From Bacteroidales bacterium (lineage in GTDB: Bacteria > Bacteroidota > Bacteroidia > Bacteroidales > F082): 64,000 nt of DNA. The stretch lies in contig CAAGIO010000023.1 in NCBI GenBank assembly GCA_900769945.1, positions 62,001-126,000 of the forward strand, read 5' to 3'. Below the pieces are notes generated by a model that was not told the DNA's origin, ran no database searches, and saw only the letters and a list, made by a program, of their open reading frames with translations. Below, piece after piece: positions 37,125 through 46,389 of this stretch (the stretch's first letter is position 1; every line of letters starts with the position of its first letter). A program made the translations under genes and the position numbers.

Positions 37125-38036
37125 TCATACAATCATGCCGCCGACAAGGTCGTTAACATCGTTAACCCCATGTCTTTCACAGTATTCCACTATTCCTGCG
37201 GCCACTTTCACTGATATTGAAGGGTCGATGAAGTTAGCGGTACCAATTTCTATTGCCGATGCGCCAGCGAGGAGGAACTCCACTGCGTCGGCTGCGGAGG
37301 AGATACCTCCAAGGCCTATGACAGGTATTTTCACTGCTTTTGCCACCTGCCACACCATTCGCACTGCTACAGGTTTCACGCACGGTCCTGACAATCCGCC
37401 TGTCACCATTGAGAGGCGAGGGCGACGGTTTTCAATATCGATAGACATGCCGAGGAGGGTGTTGATAAGCGAGAGTGAGTCAGCGCCTGCGGCTTCAGCG
37501 GCGAGGGCGATGTCGGCGATATTAGTAACATTAGGCGACAGTTTGACGATGAGGTGTTTATGATAGACATCACGGACGGCACGCACCACCTGCTCAATGC
37601 CGGAGCAGGTGACGCCGAACGCCATGCCGCCTTGTTTCACGTTCGGACAGGAGACATTCAGTTCGATGGCGGGCACATCGTCAAGGGCATCAACGATGGC
37701 AGATGCTTTGACATAATCCTCGATATTAGAGCCGCTGACATTAACAATCACGTTAGTGTCGAAATGCCTTATCCTCGGATAGATGGTGTTTACGAAATAA
37801 TCTACACCTTTATTCTGAAGGCCCACGCAGTTGAGCATTCCCATTGGTGTCTCGGCCATACGCGGATAAGGGTTCCCCTCGCGATGATGCAGAGTTGTGC
37901 CTTTTACGACAATGCCACCAAGTTCTGAAAGGTTGACGAAGTCGGTGTATTCCTCGCCATATCCGAAAGTACCCGATGCTGTCATCACCGGGTTTCTAAG
38001 GGTCAAGCCCTTTAATTTTATCTCAGTGTTTACCAT
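37125..38036 (-). CDS. pyrD: Dihydroorotate dehydrogenase, class 1B catalytic subunit
   Basis: A 303-residue FMN enzyme that oxidises dihydroorotate to orotate. The reading has [32 protein letters not shown] with the class 1B catalytic Cys region, and the FMN phosphate loop [17 protein letters not shown]. The class 1B assignment rests on the adjacent pyrK: it overlaps pyrK by 7 bases and should form the NAD-dependent heterotetramer. The product is used by PyrE and PyrF; pyrF is at 20.8 kb. Confidence 0.93.
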   Translation of the reverse strand: MVNTEIKLKGLTLRNPVMTASGTFGYGEEYTDFVNLSELGGIVVKGTTLHHREGNPYPRMAETPMGMLNCVGLQNKGVDYFVNTIYPRIRHFDTNVIVNVSGSNIEDYVKASAIVDALDDVPAIELNVSCPNVKQGGMAFGVTCSGIEQVVRAVRDVYHKHLIVKLSPNVTNIADIALAAEAAGADSLSLINTLLGMSIDIENRRPRLSMVTGGLSGPCVKPVAVRMVWQVAKAVKIPVIGLGGISSAADAVEFLLAGASAIEIGTANFIDPSISVKVAAGIVEYCERHGVNDVNDLVGGMIV

Positions 38037-38797
38037 AGCAGTCTATTAATATTAAAGACGGGACCTTCCTTACAGACGCAGACGTTACCATCGGCAGTGT
38101 TTTCCACACAGCAGAGGCAGGCGCCTATGCCGCAGGCCATAGAGTTTTCGAGCGACACCTCGCACCATATCTTTTTCTCGCGTGCCATTGCTGCGACGGC
38201 TTTCATCATAGGGAGTGGGCCGCATGAATAAATCTTATCGAACGAAGAGCTCTCCCACAGGCTATGTTGGGTGACAAAGCCATTCTCACCAAGAGAGCCG
38301 TCATTTGTTGTGACGAACACCTCCCCCACCTCTTTATACTTATCGAGAAGGACGAGGTCATCTTTTGAGCGGCCACCCAACAGGAAAGGCACCTGTTTTC
38401 CGGGGAACGTCTCTTTTATCATCTTTGCGAAATAGAGCAGCGGTGCGACACCCACGCCGCCACCCACGAGGAGCACCTTGTCCGACATCTCCGGCATGGT
38501 GAAACCGTTGCCGAGCGGCAGTACGATGTTGACTTTTGCGCCTATTGGCAATGAGCAGAGAGTCTTTGTGCCTTCATGTGCCTCCTGTATCAGAAGCTCA
38601 ATGGTGTTGCTATCCATATCCACGTCATGAATGGATATCGGACGGCGAAGATAGACGTTGTTGTTCCCATCGACGCGCACCTGTACGAACTGTCCTCCGT
38701 CGATATGAGGCAACGGCTCGGCACTCTGTAGTCGGAAAAGCGCACTGCGTGACCACCTCTCTTTCCCCACTATTGTGAAATCGGCTATTTTTTTCAT
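38030..38797 (-). CDS. pyrK: Dihydroorotate dehydrogenase electron transfer subunit
   Basis: A 255-residue FAD and [2Fe-2S] subunit that passes electrons from the class 1B PyrD to NAD+. An FAD-binding barrel comes first ([13 protein letters not shown]), then the NAD domain ([17 protein letters not shown]), and last the iron-sulphur cysteines in [19 protein letters not shown]. It precedes and overlaps pyrD, a standard pairing. A terminator of the DUF5606 gene separates it from the genes to the right, and its own promoter was not identified. Confidence 0.93.
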   Translation of the reverse strand: MKKIADFTIVGKERWSRSALFRLQSAEPLPHIDGGQFVQVRVDGNNNVYLRRPISIHDVDMDSNTIELLIQEAHEGTKTLCSLPIGAKVNIVLPLGNGFTMPEMSDKVLLVGGGVGVAPLLYFAKMIKETFPGKQVPFLLGGRSKDDLVLLDKYKEVGEVFVTTNDGSLGENGFVTQHSLWESSSFDKIYSCGPLPMMKAVAAMAREKKIWCEVSLENSMACGIGACLCCVENTADGNVCVCKEGPVFNINRLLW

Positions 38798-38823
38798 GAT
38801 ATGACGGTTTTGTTATTTCAAAA

Positions 38824-38855
38824 AAAGGTGAAATGAATTACTTCGTTTCACCTTT
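38824..38855 (-). terminator. Terminator after the DUF5606 gene
   Basis: AAAGGTGAAA (38824-38833) pairs with TTTCACCTTT (38846-38855). The A tract at 38819-38826 gives a T run on the minus strand, so it ends transcription of the gene stopping at 38880. Confidence 0.82.
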
Positions 38856-38879
38856 ATTGCTACATCGCGTTATACGTTA

Positions 38880-39428
38880 TTAAACCTTTTTTGGTTTCTT
38901 TGTTGACTTTGCTGCAGGTGCGGCGGCTGACTTCACCGTCTCCTTAGCAGCAGCTTTAGGTGTCGCTGTCTTTGTCTCTTTCTTTATCACCGGCTTTTCT
39001 ACGGCTGCATCTTCCGAATGCTCTTCCTTATTCTCTTCCTCGGTGAAAACCAACAGCCCTTTATCATTAAGAAGTTGGTACCATTGAAAAACCTTGACCA
39101 TATCTGATTGGTAAACAGCATCTTCATCATAATCAGGTAATATGAGCATAAACTTCTCTCTAAGCTCAACCGGCGACAGTTTCTTAGGATTGAAATCCAA
39201 CTTGTCACCCAATTTATCATGAATACTCATAAAGACTTCCTTAAGAGGTTTATCATCACCAGTGGTGAAGATACTAATTTCTTCGAGAGAGCTGATTCTG
39301 TCATGGGCGAAAGCCGGATTACGTTTTCCGTCAATCAAAGATTCAACAATAAGTTTGCCTGCGCCCTGAGATGAGATAACAAATAAACCTGGTTTACCTG
39401 AAATAGCTACAACTTTACTTAAATCCAT
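38880..39428 (-). CDS. DUF5606 family protein
   Basis: A 182-residue protein of the Bacteroidetes DUF5606 family. The conserved part is the first 130 residues: MDLSKVVAISGKPGLFVIS, then IDGKRNPAFAHDRISSLEEISIF and a C-terminal PVELREKF-FQWYQLL block. The last 50 residues are Lys/Ala/Thr-rich and low complexity. It is cytosolic, with no signal peptide or catalytic motif, and its function is unknown. It is a single-gene unit with its own -7 box upstream and terminator downstream. Confidence 0.83.
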   Translation of the reverse strand: MDLSKVVAISGKPGLFVISSQGAGKLIVESLIDGKRNPAFAHDRISSLEEISIFTTGDDKPLKEVFMSIHDKLGDKLDFNPKKLSPVELREKFMLILPDYDEDAVYQSDMVKVFQWYQLLNDKGLLVFTEEENKEEHSEDAAVEKPVIKKETKTATPKAAAKETVKSAAAPAAKSTKKPKKV

Positions 39429-39454
39429 ATATAAAAACAGTCTAAAAATTTTGG

Positions 39455-39462
39455 CAAAAATA
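39455..39462 (-). promoter_or_regulatory. Promoter -7 box of the DUF5606 gene
   Basis: TATTTTTG on the minus strand, 26 bases before the ATG at 39428. No -33 TTTG at the proper spacing. Confidence 0.5.
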
Positions 39463-39535
39463 ATATTTTTTTCGTTTGTCGGACTAAATAAGTGGTATTT
39501 TCTAAAAATGTTATAGTAAAACGATGAAATTGAGG

Positions 39536-40363
39536 TCAGAGCAGTTTATCTATGAGAGCGTTTGTCTCGTTCCAAACCCATTCGGTCATCTTATGTTTGG
39601 CGAACTTTTTTGGGAGGGAGGATTTTTTCTTTCCGTGAAAGAGGAGTGCGTTGTCGTCAGAAAGCAGGGCGTTACAAGCTGGCAGCGCGCCTTTTTCGGG
39701 GGAGGAGCAGAAGAACGGGCGGAAGAGCACGTCTGCGAGCGGGTCGAACCAGCGTCCCATTGTAATCATGTTGCTATTAACTATTCCGGGGTCTGTCATG
39801 TTGACGTGGCAGCCTGCCGGCACTGTTTGCGCGAGTCTTGACGAGTAGAGCAGCAGTGCGAGTTTCGACTCCCCGTAAGTGCCGAGTTGTCTGAAGCGTT
39901 TCTTGTCAGCATCAAAGAGATGGTGGTCAACATCAGAGACATAGCGAGTAAGGGATACGGTATTGACAATATGGAAGCTGTTGTCCATCAGAGGCATCAT
40001 GAGGCGTATGAGCATGGCTGTCCCGATGAGGTTGGTTCCCACCGTCATCTCGAATCCGTCGGGAGTGGTGCAGAAGTCACGGCACATTATCCCGGCGTTA
40101 TTAAGAAGGTATTTCGGTTTCAGTTCCTTCTGTTCAATAATGTGGCAGAAGTCTCGCACTGATTTAACGGAGGCGAGGTCGAGGTGAAGCAGTTCCACGC
40201 TTCGGTTCGGGAAGTCGTGTGCGAGGGTGTCGCGAATAGGAGCCGCCTTCTCCAAGTTACGGCATGCCATCACCACTCCAAAGCCCATGTCGAGCAACAA
40301 TCTCGCAGCTGCGCCACCAATGCTTCCGGAGGCGCCGGTCACTATCACCTTAGCTTTTTCCAT
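39536..40363 (-). CDS. Short-chain dehydrogenase/reductase
   Basis: A 275-residue SDR. The cofactor motif is VIVTGASGSIGGAAARLL (TGxxxGxG), the structural motif is LLNNAGI, and the catalytic Tyr and Lys are in YGESKLALL. The Ser region reads NTVSLTRYV. It resembles the retinol-dehydrogenase/protochlorophyllide-reductase-like SDR group. The substrate is unknown. It is the last gene of purB-ABC-OYE-SDR-SDR and overlaps the preceding SDR by 19 bases. The two adjacent redox genes suggest one pathway on a lipid-like or other carbonyl compound. Confidence 0.8.
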   Translation of the reverse strand: MEKAKVIVTGASGSIGGAAARLLLDMGFGVVMACRNLEKAAPIRDTLAHDFPNRSVELLHLDLASVKSVRDFCHIIEQKELKPKYLLNNAGIMCRDFCTTPDGFEMTVGTNLIGTAMLIRLMMPLMDNSFHIVNTVSLTRYVSDVDHHLFDADKKRFRQLGTYGESKLALLLYSSRLAQTVPAGCHVNMTDPGIVNSNMITMGRWFDPLADVLFRPFFCSSPEKGALPACNALLSDDNALLFHGKKKSSLPKKFAKHKMTEWVWNETNALIDKLL

Positions 40364-41160
40364 ATAATGCTTTTCAGAGAGTAAGGAATTATTTTCACGA
40401 ATGCCGGGCCGTAGATATTTTGGAACGAAGGCTGACGTAGTTTGCGTTTATTGAACATTGCCTTCAGAGCTTTTTTCACGAGCCATTGTGGTGAATGAAT
40501 GATACCTGTGGCGAGACCTATTTTCATGAGGCGCGGGTTGAGGTTATAGAGAGGTGTGGCGATGGCGGCGGGGCATACCACTGTTGCGCCCACGTTGTAG
40601 TATTTCATCTCGAAATGCAGTGCCACGGTGAAGTTCCTGATATACGCTTTTGTGGCGGAATAGAGGGTGATGCCGGGAAACGGGATACGTGCCGCCATGG
40701 AAGAGATGTTCAGGATATAGCCGAAGCGTCTGTTTTTCATCTCGTCGCCGAACAGCCTGCAAAGGCGTGTGAGTGTCATGACGTGGAGGCTTAGCATCGT
40801 CTCCATCTTTTGGTCGTGCGCCTTATCGAGTTCATGGAAGAAAAACATTCCAGCGTTATTGATAAGGATGTCGATTATCAAGCCGTTGCAGGCGCAGTAG
40901 TCGAACAGAGACTGTGCGGCGTTATCGAGGGCGAGGTCTTGGTACAGAGGCAGCACTTTCACTCCAAAATCTGCCGACAAGCGGGAGGCTGTCTCTATTA
41001 TCTCCTTCTCCTGATTGCTGACTATCAGCAGGTCGCATCCGGCTTTTGCGAGGACCTGCGCATACATCAGTCCCATCCCGGAACTTGCGCCTGTGACGAG
41101 AGCCATGATTGGCCGTCCTTGTTGGAGTTTCAGCTGTGCTACTTTTCTATTAAAATCCAT
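40345..41160 (-). CDS. Short-chain dehydrogenase/reductase
   Basis: A 271-residue SDR with MALVTGASSGMGLMYAQVLA (TGxxxGxG), ILINNAG and the catalytic tetrad in NISSMAARIPFPGITLYSATK (Ser, Tyr, Lys; the Asn lies earlier). The C-terminal 60 residues are basic and hydrophobic, which could let it sit at a membrane, as in 3-oxoacyl or 17-beta-hydroxysteroid-like reductases. Its start overlaps the OYE-type gene by one base, and its end overlaps the next SDR gene. Substrate not determinable. Confidence 0.8.
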   Translation of the reverse strand: MDFNRKVAQLKLQQGRPIMALVTGASSGMGLMYAQVLAKAGCDLLIVSNQEKEIIETASRLSADFGVKVLPLYQDLALDNAAQSLFDYCACNGLIIDILINNAGMFFFHELDKAHDQKMETMLSLHVMTLTRLCRLFGDEMKNRRFGYILNISSMAARIPFPGITLYSATKAYIRNFTVALHFEMKYYNVGATVVCPAAIATPLYNLNPRLMKIGLATGIIHSPQWLVKKALKAMFNKRKLRQPSFQNIYGPAFVKIIPYSLKSIIWKKLR

Positions 41161-42404
41161 TATTTTTCACACCTCCATTTCTTTTCGAGGTCATCTACTT
41201 CATTTTGAATACGTTGAGGCATATCTTTCACGCAATGATGGCATATCATAGGTTCTGAGTACATCCTTGCGATGCAGTAGTTTGAGTGTCCGCAAGGGCT
41301 TTTCTCCACCAATCCATGATGAAGTTTGTTGACGAAGTCGGTATCGTTAAGCAGAGCGCGAGCCATCTGGAAAGCCACGAAGCCGTTGTCGAGCACCCTT
41401 TCCATATCTTTTTTATCCACCATGCCGCCGACATAAATAAGAGGCATTTTCAGTTCATTTCTGAAGCGCATGGCGGTATCGAGGAAGTAAGCGTCATGAT
41501 AGGGCACTGAAGGCATCATCAGTTTTCCCACGGCAGAAACGCCCATTTTTAGCCACCACATTGATTTCCAAGGCATATAATGAGCCAAAGTCTTTATTGG
41601 CATAGAGCCAGCCATCACCGACATAGGGGCTTTGCTGACGAAGCCTGCTGACAGCACGAGGGCATGGACGCCAAGGCTCTCTATTTCTTTTGCCACGGTG
41701 AGGCATTCTTCAACGCTGAGGCCTCCCTTCATGCCGTCGAACATGTTTGTTTTCACTATGACAGCGATGTCATCGGCGGCGGCTTCCATGACGGCGGTGA
41801 GCACGAGGCGCATGAAACGCATCCTGTTCTCGATGTCGCCGCCCCATCTGTCACGTCTATGGTTTGTCTTTGGTGAAAGGAACTGGCTTATCAGGTATCC
41901 GTGTCCGCAATGAATCTCTACACAGTCGAAGCCTGCTTCACGCGCCAGCATCACAGCGTTACGGAAGTCTTCGACTACCGCCAAGATCTCCTGTTCCGTC
42001 ATCTTATGGACGAGGGTATAGGCGTATAGGTTTATACCGCGGGAAGCACCCATAGGCATACGTCCGCTGGTGCTTCGGTGTGTCATATTACCGCAGTGTC
42101 CGAGTTGTATCGACGCCTTGGCCCCTTCGGCATGTATGGCGTCGGTGAGTGACTTCAGGTCAGGGACGTTTTCCTCGCACATCAGCAGCTGGGCATCGAA
42201 AGAGAGCCCGCTCCTGCTTACTGCGGCATACGCCACCGTCGTCATGCCCACGCCACCGCGCGCCACCGCTGTGTGATAGTCTAACAGCTCCTTCGACACC
42301 TTGTTCCCGAAAGCCATGTTCTCGAAGGCCGCCGACCGTATCGTCCTGTTCCTAAGCTCCACAGGACCAATCTTACATGGCGTAAAAATTGTTGATTCAA
42401 TCAT
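41160..42404 (-). CDS. NADH:flavin oxidoreductase (Old Yellow Enzyme family)
   Basis: A 414-residue FMN enzyme of the OYE/2,4-dienoyl-CoA reductase type. The barrel has IGPVELRNRTIRSA, QLGHCGNMT, VEIHCGHGYLISQFLSPKTNHRRDRWGG and PLIYVGGM. After the barrel come cysteines 371, 377, 388 and 391. In relatives with an iron-sulphur cluster the first part reads CxxCxxC; here the middle one is Ser374. No second NAD domain is present. It likely reduces an activated C=C bond of an unsaturated carbonyl compound. It lies 6 bases after the ABC gene and overlaps the next SDR gene by one base. Confidence 0.82.
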   Translation of the reverse strand: MIESTIFTPCKIGPVELRNRTIRSAAFENMAFGNKVSKELLDYHTAVARGGVGMTTVAYAAVSRSGLSFDAQLLMCEENVPDLKSLTDAIHAEGAKASIQLGHCGNMTHRSTSGRMPMGASRGINLYAYTLVHKMTEQEILAVVEDFRNAVMLAREAGFDCVEIHCGHGYLISQFLSPKTNHRRDRWGGDIENRMRFMRLVLTAVMEAAADDIAVIVKTNMFDGMKGGLSVEECLTVAKEIESLGVHALVLSAGFVSKAPMSVMAGSMPIKTLAHYMPWKSMWWLKMGVSAVGKLMMPSVPYHDAYFLDTAMRFRNELKMPLIYVGGMVDKKDMERVLDNGFVAFQMARALLNDTDFVNKLHHGLVEKSPCGHSNYCIARMYSEPMICHHCVKDMPQRIQNEVDDLEKKWRCEK

Positions 42405-42410
42405 AACATC

Positions 42411-44249
42411 TTAATTAAACGACTGAAGGTCAGTAAGTCTTTTATATACTCCGCCTCTTGCCACGAGCTCATCATGCTTGCCGCGCTCCACTATCCTGCC
42501 TTTGGCGAGGACTATTATCTCGTCGGCGTTACGTATCGTTGACAGCCGGTGAGCGACGACGATAGAAGTGCGGTTTGTCATGACTTTAGAGAGAGCCTCT
42601 TGTACAAGGCGTTCCGATTCGGTATCGAGAGACGATGTTGCTTCATCGAGGATGAGGATTGGCGGGTTTTTGAGGACGGCGCGTGCGATGCTGATACGCT
42701 GTCGTTGTCCGCCAGAGAGGTTCATTCCGCGGTCGCCGATGATGGTGTCGTATCCATTTTCGAGCGACATGATGAAGTCGTGGGCATTAGCTATCTTCGC
42801 TGCCTCGATGACCGACTCTTTAGAGTAGTGTTCCATGCCGAAAGCGATGTTATTAAACACGGTGTCATTAAACAATATGCTTTCCTGTGACACTATGCCG
42901 AACAACGCCCTGAGGTCGAAGATGCTGAGGTCGCGCACATCGTGTCCGTCAACCTTGATACTTCCGGAGCACACGTCGTAGAAGCGTGGGAGAAGGTCAA
43001 CCATGGTGGATTTTCCTCCTCCGCTCTCACCCACCAAGGCAATCATCTTACCTTTAGGCACCGTCATATTAATATTGTCAAGCACTTCAGTCTCATTATA
43101 GCTGAATCCCACATTCTCATACACGACAGAGTCCTTGAACTCCTTGATTGGCAGCGCATTATCTTTCTCTACTATCACCTCTTCTGCATCGAGAATCTCG
43201 AAGATACGGTCAGCGGAGGCGAGGCCTTTATGCAAGCAGTAGAATCCTTGGGAGAACGACTTTGCCGGAGAGATAATCTGGGAGAACACCACTATATAGG
43301 CGATGAAGTTTGCGGCCGTTATTGCTGATGTCCCGTCAAGGATAAGGGTGGAGCCGAACCACAGCACTATAGATATTATTATTGAGGAGAGGAACTCGCT
43401 CATCGGGGAGCTGAGGTCTCTTTTCCTGTTGACATGCTTTATCACCCGTGTATATTTCTCATTCTCCTCGTCAAACTTCTCCGAGGAGTAGTTGATAGCG
43501 TTGAAGGCCTTTATTATCCTCAGTCCGCCTATTGTCTCCTCTATTGTGGCGAGCATGCCCGCGAACCTGTTCTGTCCGTCGCGCGAGTCTTTCTTCAGTG
43601 ACTTTCCTATATTTCCGATAATGAATCCTGCTATAGGCAGAAGCACGAGCACGAACAACGTCAGCTTCCAACTCACGCCCACCATGTAGGCGAAGTACGC
43701 CAAGATAGTGAGGGGCGACTTGATAAACACATCGAGATAGCTGATTATCGAGACCTCTATCTCCTGAATGTCGGTGGTGATACGAGCCATGACATCGCCT
43801 TTTTTATGTCTGCTATAGAAAGACAGAGGGAGTACCATTATCTTCTTATAGAGGTCAGAGCGGAGGTCCTTGATAGTGTCGGCGCGCACTCCCACCATGA
43901 AATACAGGGCGAGATATGTTGTAAGGTTTCTCATAAAGAACGCGAGAACCAGCAGCAAACAGATGAAAATCAATGCGGTAGCCTGTCCTTTTGTCACTAT
44001 GATATAACTAATGAGGTAATCAAGCATAGCGAGGAGCGAGTCTGTATCGAGGGCGAAGTCAGGTTTCACAAGGGTGAGGTTCTCAGGATTGAACAGCAGG
44101 TTCAGGAACGGGACAATCATGGAGAACGACACGAGGGAGAACACTATGGCGAGCAGGTTAAACACAATGTTCAGAAGCACGCCGACCCAGTAGGGCTTGA
44201 CGTAATTCAATATCCTTCCGAAGTTCTTATTTTTCTTCATATCCGGCAC
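42411..44249 (-). CDS. ABC exporter with fused membrane and ATPase domains, MsbA-like
   Basis: A 612-residue half-transporter. Six membrane helices fill the N-terminal 330 residues. The ATPase has Walker A GESGGGKSTMVDLLPRFYDV, Q-loop SQESILFNDTVF, signature LSGGQRQRISIARAVL, Walker B PILILDEATSSLD and switch His in VAHRLSTI. It is of the MsbA/lipid- or drug-exporter class and works as a homodimer. It begins one base after purB and ends 6 bases before the OYE-type gene. Whether it exports a product of the linked redox genes is a guess. Confidence 0.88.
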   Translation of the reverse strand: MPDMKKNKNFGRILNYVKPYWVGVLLNIVFNLLAIVFSLVSFSMIVPFLNLLFNPENLTLVKPDFALDTDSLLAMLDYLISYIIVTKGQATALIFICLLLVLAFFMRNLTTYLALYFMVGVRADTIKDLRSDLYKKIMVLPLSFYSRHKKGDVMARITTDIQEIEVSIISYLDVFIKSPLTILAYFAYMVGVSWKLTLFVLVLLPIAGFIIGNIGKSLKKDSRDGQNRFAGMLATIEETIGGLRIIKAFNAINYSSEKFDEENEKYTRVIKHVNRKRDLSSPMSEFLSSIIISIVLWFGSTLILDGTSAITAANFIAYIVVFSQIISPAKSFSQGFYCLHKGLASADRIFEILDAEEVIVEKDNALPIKEFKDSVVYENVGFSYNETEVLDNINMTVPKGKMIALVGESGGGKSTMVDLLPRFYDVCSGSIKVDGHDVRDLSIFDLRALFGIVSQESILFNDTVFNNIAFGMEHYSKESVIEAAKIANAHDFIMSLENGYDTIIGDRGMNLSGGQRQRISIARAVLKNPPILILDEATSSLDTESERLVQEALSKVMTNRTSIVVAHRLSTIRNADEIIVLAKGRIVERGKHDELVARGGVYKRLTDLQSFN

Positions 44250-44250
44250 C

Positions 44251-45597
44251 TTAATAGTTATAGCCCGTGTAGTTCTCCGGTGTTATCTTGTGCATCTCTT
44301 CTTTAACGTTTTCATCTACAGGCAGTTGGTCAATAAAGGAGTCGATAGACTGTTTGGTGACCTTCTCGTTGGTGCGTGTTAGTCCTTTAAGCAGTTCATA
44401 CGCGCCTTCCACCTGTTCGCGGCGCAAGATAGTCTGGATAGCCTCAGCCACCACGGCGTAGTTGTTCATGAGGTCGTCATGGAGTTTCGTCTCGTTGAGG
44501 ATAAGTTTGTCGAGGCCTTTCATCAGTGAGCTTACGGCAATCAAGGTATGAGCAATAGGCACTCCGATGTTGCGTGTCACTGTCGAGTCGGTGAGGTCGC
44601 GTTGCAGGCGGCTGACAGGCAGCTTACGGCTGAGGTGTTCGAGCAGTGCGTTTGCCATTCCGAGGTTACCTTCGGCGTTCTCGAAGTCTATAGGGTTTAC
44701 TTTATGCGGCATAGCAGATGAGCCCACCTCGCCGGCTTTGATTTTCTGTTTGAAGTAATCCATTGAGATATAGAGCCAGATGTCGCGTGAGAGGTCGATG
44801 AGTATGGTGTTGACACGTTTGAGGGCGTCGAAATATTCCGCCATGATGTCATAATGTTCTATCTGCGTCGTTGTTGCTTGGCGTCTCATGCCGAGGCTTC
44901 TGATGAACTTCTTGGCGAAATCCTGCCAGTCTATCTCCGGGTATGCCACTTTATGAGCGTTCATATTGCCTGTCGCGCCTCCGAACTTGGCGGTGAAGGG
45001 GACATTATCGAGAGAGGCGAGCTGGTCGTATAGTCTCTCCACGAAGACAAAGATCTCTTTTCCGAGGTGCGTAGGGCTGGCGGGCTGGCCGTGCGTATGC
45101 GCAAGCATCGGGACATCACGCCATTCTGTAGCGAGCTGGTTAATCTTCGCCGTCAGCGAGGCGAATGCCGGACGCAGCACATCTCTGTTTGCCGTCATGA
45201 TGGTGTAAGGCACCGCACTATTATTAATATCCTGAGAGGTAAGCCCGAAATGTATAAACTCCTTATATTCAGACAGATGTAAAGCATCAAAACGACGTTT
45301 AAGGAAATATTCCACCGCCTTCACGTCATGATTCGTAGTCTTCTCTATCTCCTTTATCTCAAGCGCATCTTCCACTTTGAAGCCAGACACTATCATACGA
45401 AGCTTGCGGAAATCGCTCGTCTTGAAAGTAGATAGCTGTGGCAAAGGGATTCGGCACAACGCAATAAAATACTCCACCTCCACCATGACCCTGGCGCGGA
45501 TTAGGGCATATTCTGAAAAATATTCATCAAGTTTCTCAACTTTTTTGCGGTAGCGGCCATCAACAGGAGAGATGGCTGTTAATTCTGATATAAGCAT
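44251..45597 (-). CDS. purB: Adenylosuccinate lyase
   Basis: A 448-residue fumarase-superfamily lyase acting twice in purine synthesis (SAICAR to AICAR, and adenylosuccinate to AMP). It starts LTAISPVDGRYRKKV, has HFGLTSQDINNSAVPY and the signature loop GSSAMPHKVNPIDFENAEGN. It is of the E. coli PurB length and type. It heads the five-gene run with the ABC, OYE and SDR genes, which are spaced at 6 bases or less, so transcription is shared even if functions differ. Confidence 0.94.
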   Translation of the reverse strand: MLISELTAISPVDGRYRKKVEKLDEYFSEYALIRARVMVEVEYFIALCRIPLPQLSTFKTSDFRKLRMIVSGFKVEDALEIKEIEKTTNHDVKAVEYFLKRRFDALHLSEYKEFIHFGLTSQDINNSAVPYTIMTANRDVLRPAFASLTAKINQLATEWRDVPMLAHTHGQPASPTHLGKEIFVFVERLYDQLASLDNVPFTAKFGGATGNMNAHKVAYPEIDWQDFAKKFIRSLGMRRQATTTQIEHYDIMAEYFDALKRVNTILIDLSRDIWLYISMDYFKQKIKAGEVGSSAMPHKVNPIDFENAEGNLGMANALLEHLSRKLPVSRLQRDLTDSTVTRNIGVPIAHTLIAVSSLMKGLDKLILNETKLHDDLMNNYAVVAEAIQTILRREQVEGAYELLKGLTRTNEKVTKQSIDSFIDQLPVDENVKEEMHKITPENYTGYNY

Positions 45598-45685
45598 ATT
45601 ATTTATGTATTACAATTGGTTATGGTCTTAAAAAACTTCCGGATTTATCATCCATCATATCTTTTAAAACCGCAAATTATTCCTG

Positions 45686-45693
45686 CAAAAATA
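45686..45693 (-). promoter_or_regulatory. Promoter -7 box of the purB run
   Basis: TATTTTTG on the minus strand, about 88 bases before the purB ATG at 45597. No clear -33 element. Confidence 0.45.
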
Positions 45694-45763
45694 ATAATAA
45701 ATTAATATTCGTGTGAAAGATTTAAAAATAAAATCTCTCTTCCCTCCCCACGACATCAGGGTT

Positions 45764-46216
45764 TCAGACAACATTACACACATTATATAAAAATGATGCC
45801 TTGTCAAGCGACAGTCCGAGTAGCGCTCCATCAACATCAGCCTTACTGACAGGTATTTTCTTTGAGAAAAGCTGTTTCTTGACACTATTCCTGCCGCTAA
45901 AATACAGGAAGCCATGGGCGTCAATGCCGAGCATGATAATCCTTTTACGAAGGAGACCTTTTGCTACGACGAGGCAACTGTCGTTTGTCTTCGCGACAAC
46001 ACGCCCACAGAACGAGCTGATTTTTTTACGGTTAAAGACATCGAACGAGACAAGGGTCATCTCGATAACGCTATTGTTCTTCAATGAGATGAAAACAAAA
46101 GAATCAATTATCTTGATAAAGGAGCAGCCTTTATGGCGGGCTATGCCGTACCATTTCCCCGTGATGGCACCATCAAAAGACGGCTCAACACGATTATTAG
46201 AATAATCTGTTAGCAT
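45764..46216 (-). CDS. Hypothetical protein, 150 residues
   Basis: A 150-codon frame, MLTDYSNNRVEPSFDG to the stop. The residues show alternating hydrophobic stretches suggestive of beta strands (SFIKIIDSFVFISLKN, KRIIMLGIDAHGFLYFSG), no signal peptide and no known motif. A 134-codon frame on the opposite strand overlaps it almost fully, but composition favours the minus strand. It stands alone between purB and lpd, with no convincing promoter. I do not recognise the family; it may be a small lineage-specific protein or spurious. Confidence 0.5.
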   Translation of the reverse strand: MLTDYSNNRVEPSFDGAITGKWYGIARHKGCSFIKIIDSFVFISLKNNSVIEMTLVSFDVFNRKKISSFCGRVVAKTNDSCLVVAKGLLRKRIIMLGIDAHGFLYFSGRNSVKKQLFSKKIPVSKADVDGALLGLSLDKASFLYNVCNVV

Positions 46217-46299
46217 TTAAAAAAAATTTAGTGAGACAAAAGAAAAACAGAATCCTTAAGGACAATATTAACATGAAGAAATAAACTTCACTAACAATG

Positions 46300-46331
46300 T
46301 TGCAAACATAAACAATTTTTTTGTATTTTCG
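46300..46331 (+). promoter_or_regulatory. Promoter of lpd
   Basis: TTG (46300-46302), 21 bases, then TATTTTCG (46324-46331), one base off TAnnTTTG. The ATG at 46390 lies 58 bases after the box. Confidence 0.5.
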
Positions 46332-46389
46332 CACAATTGAAAAAAAGATTTTTAGTTAAAAAATATTAACACATAAACTATTGATTATC

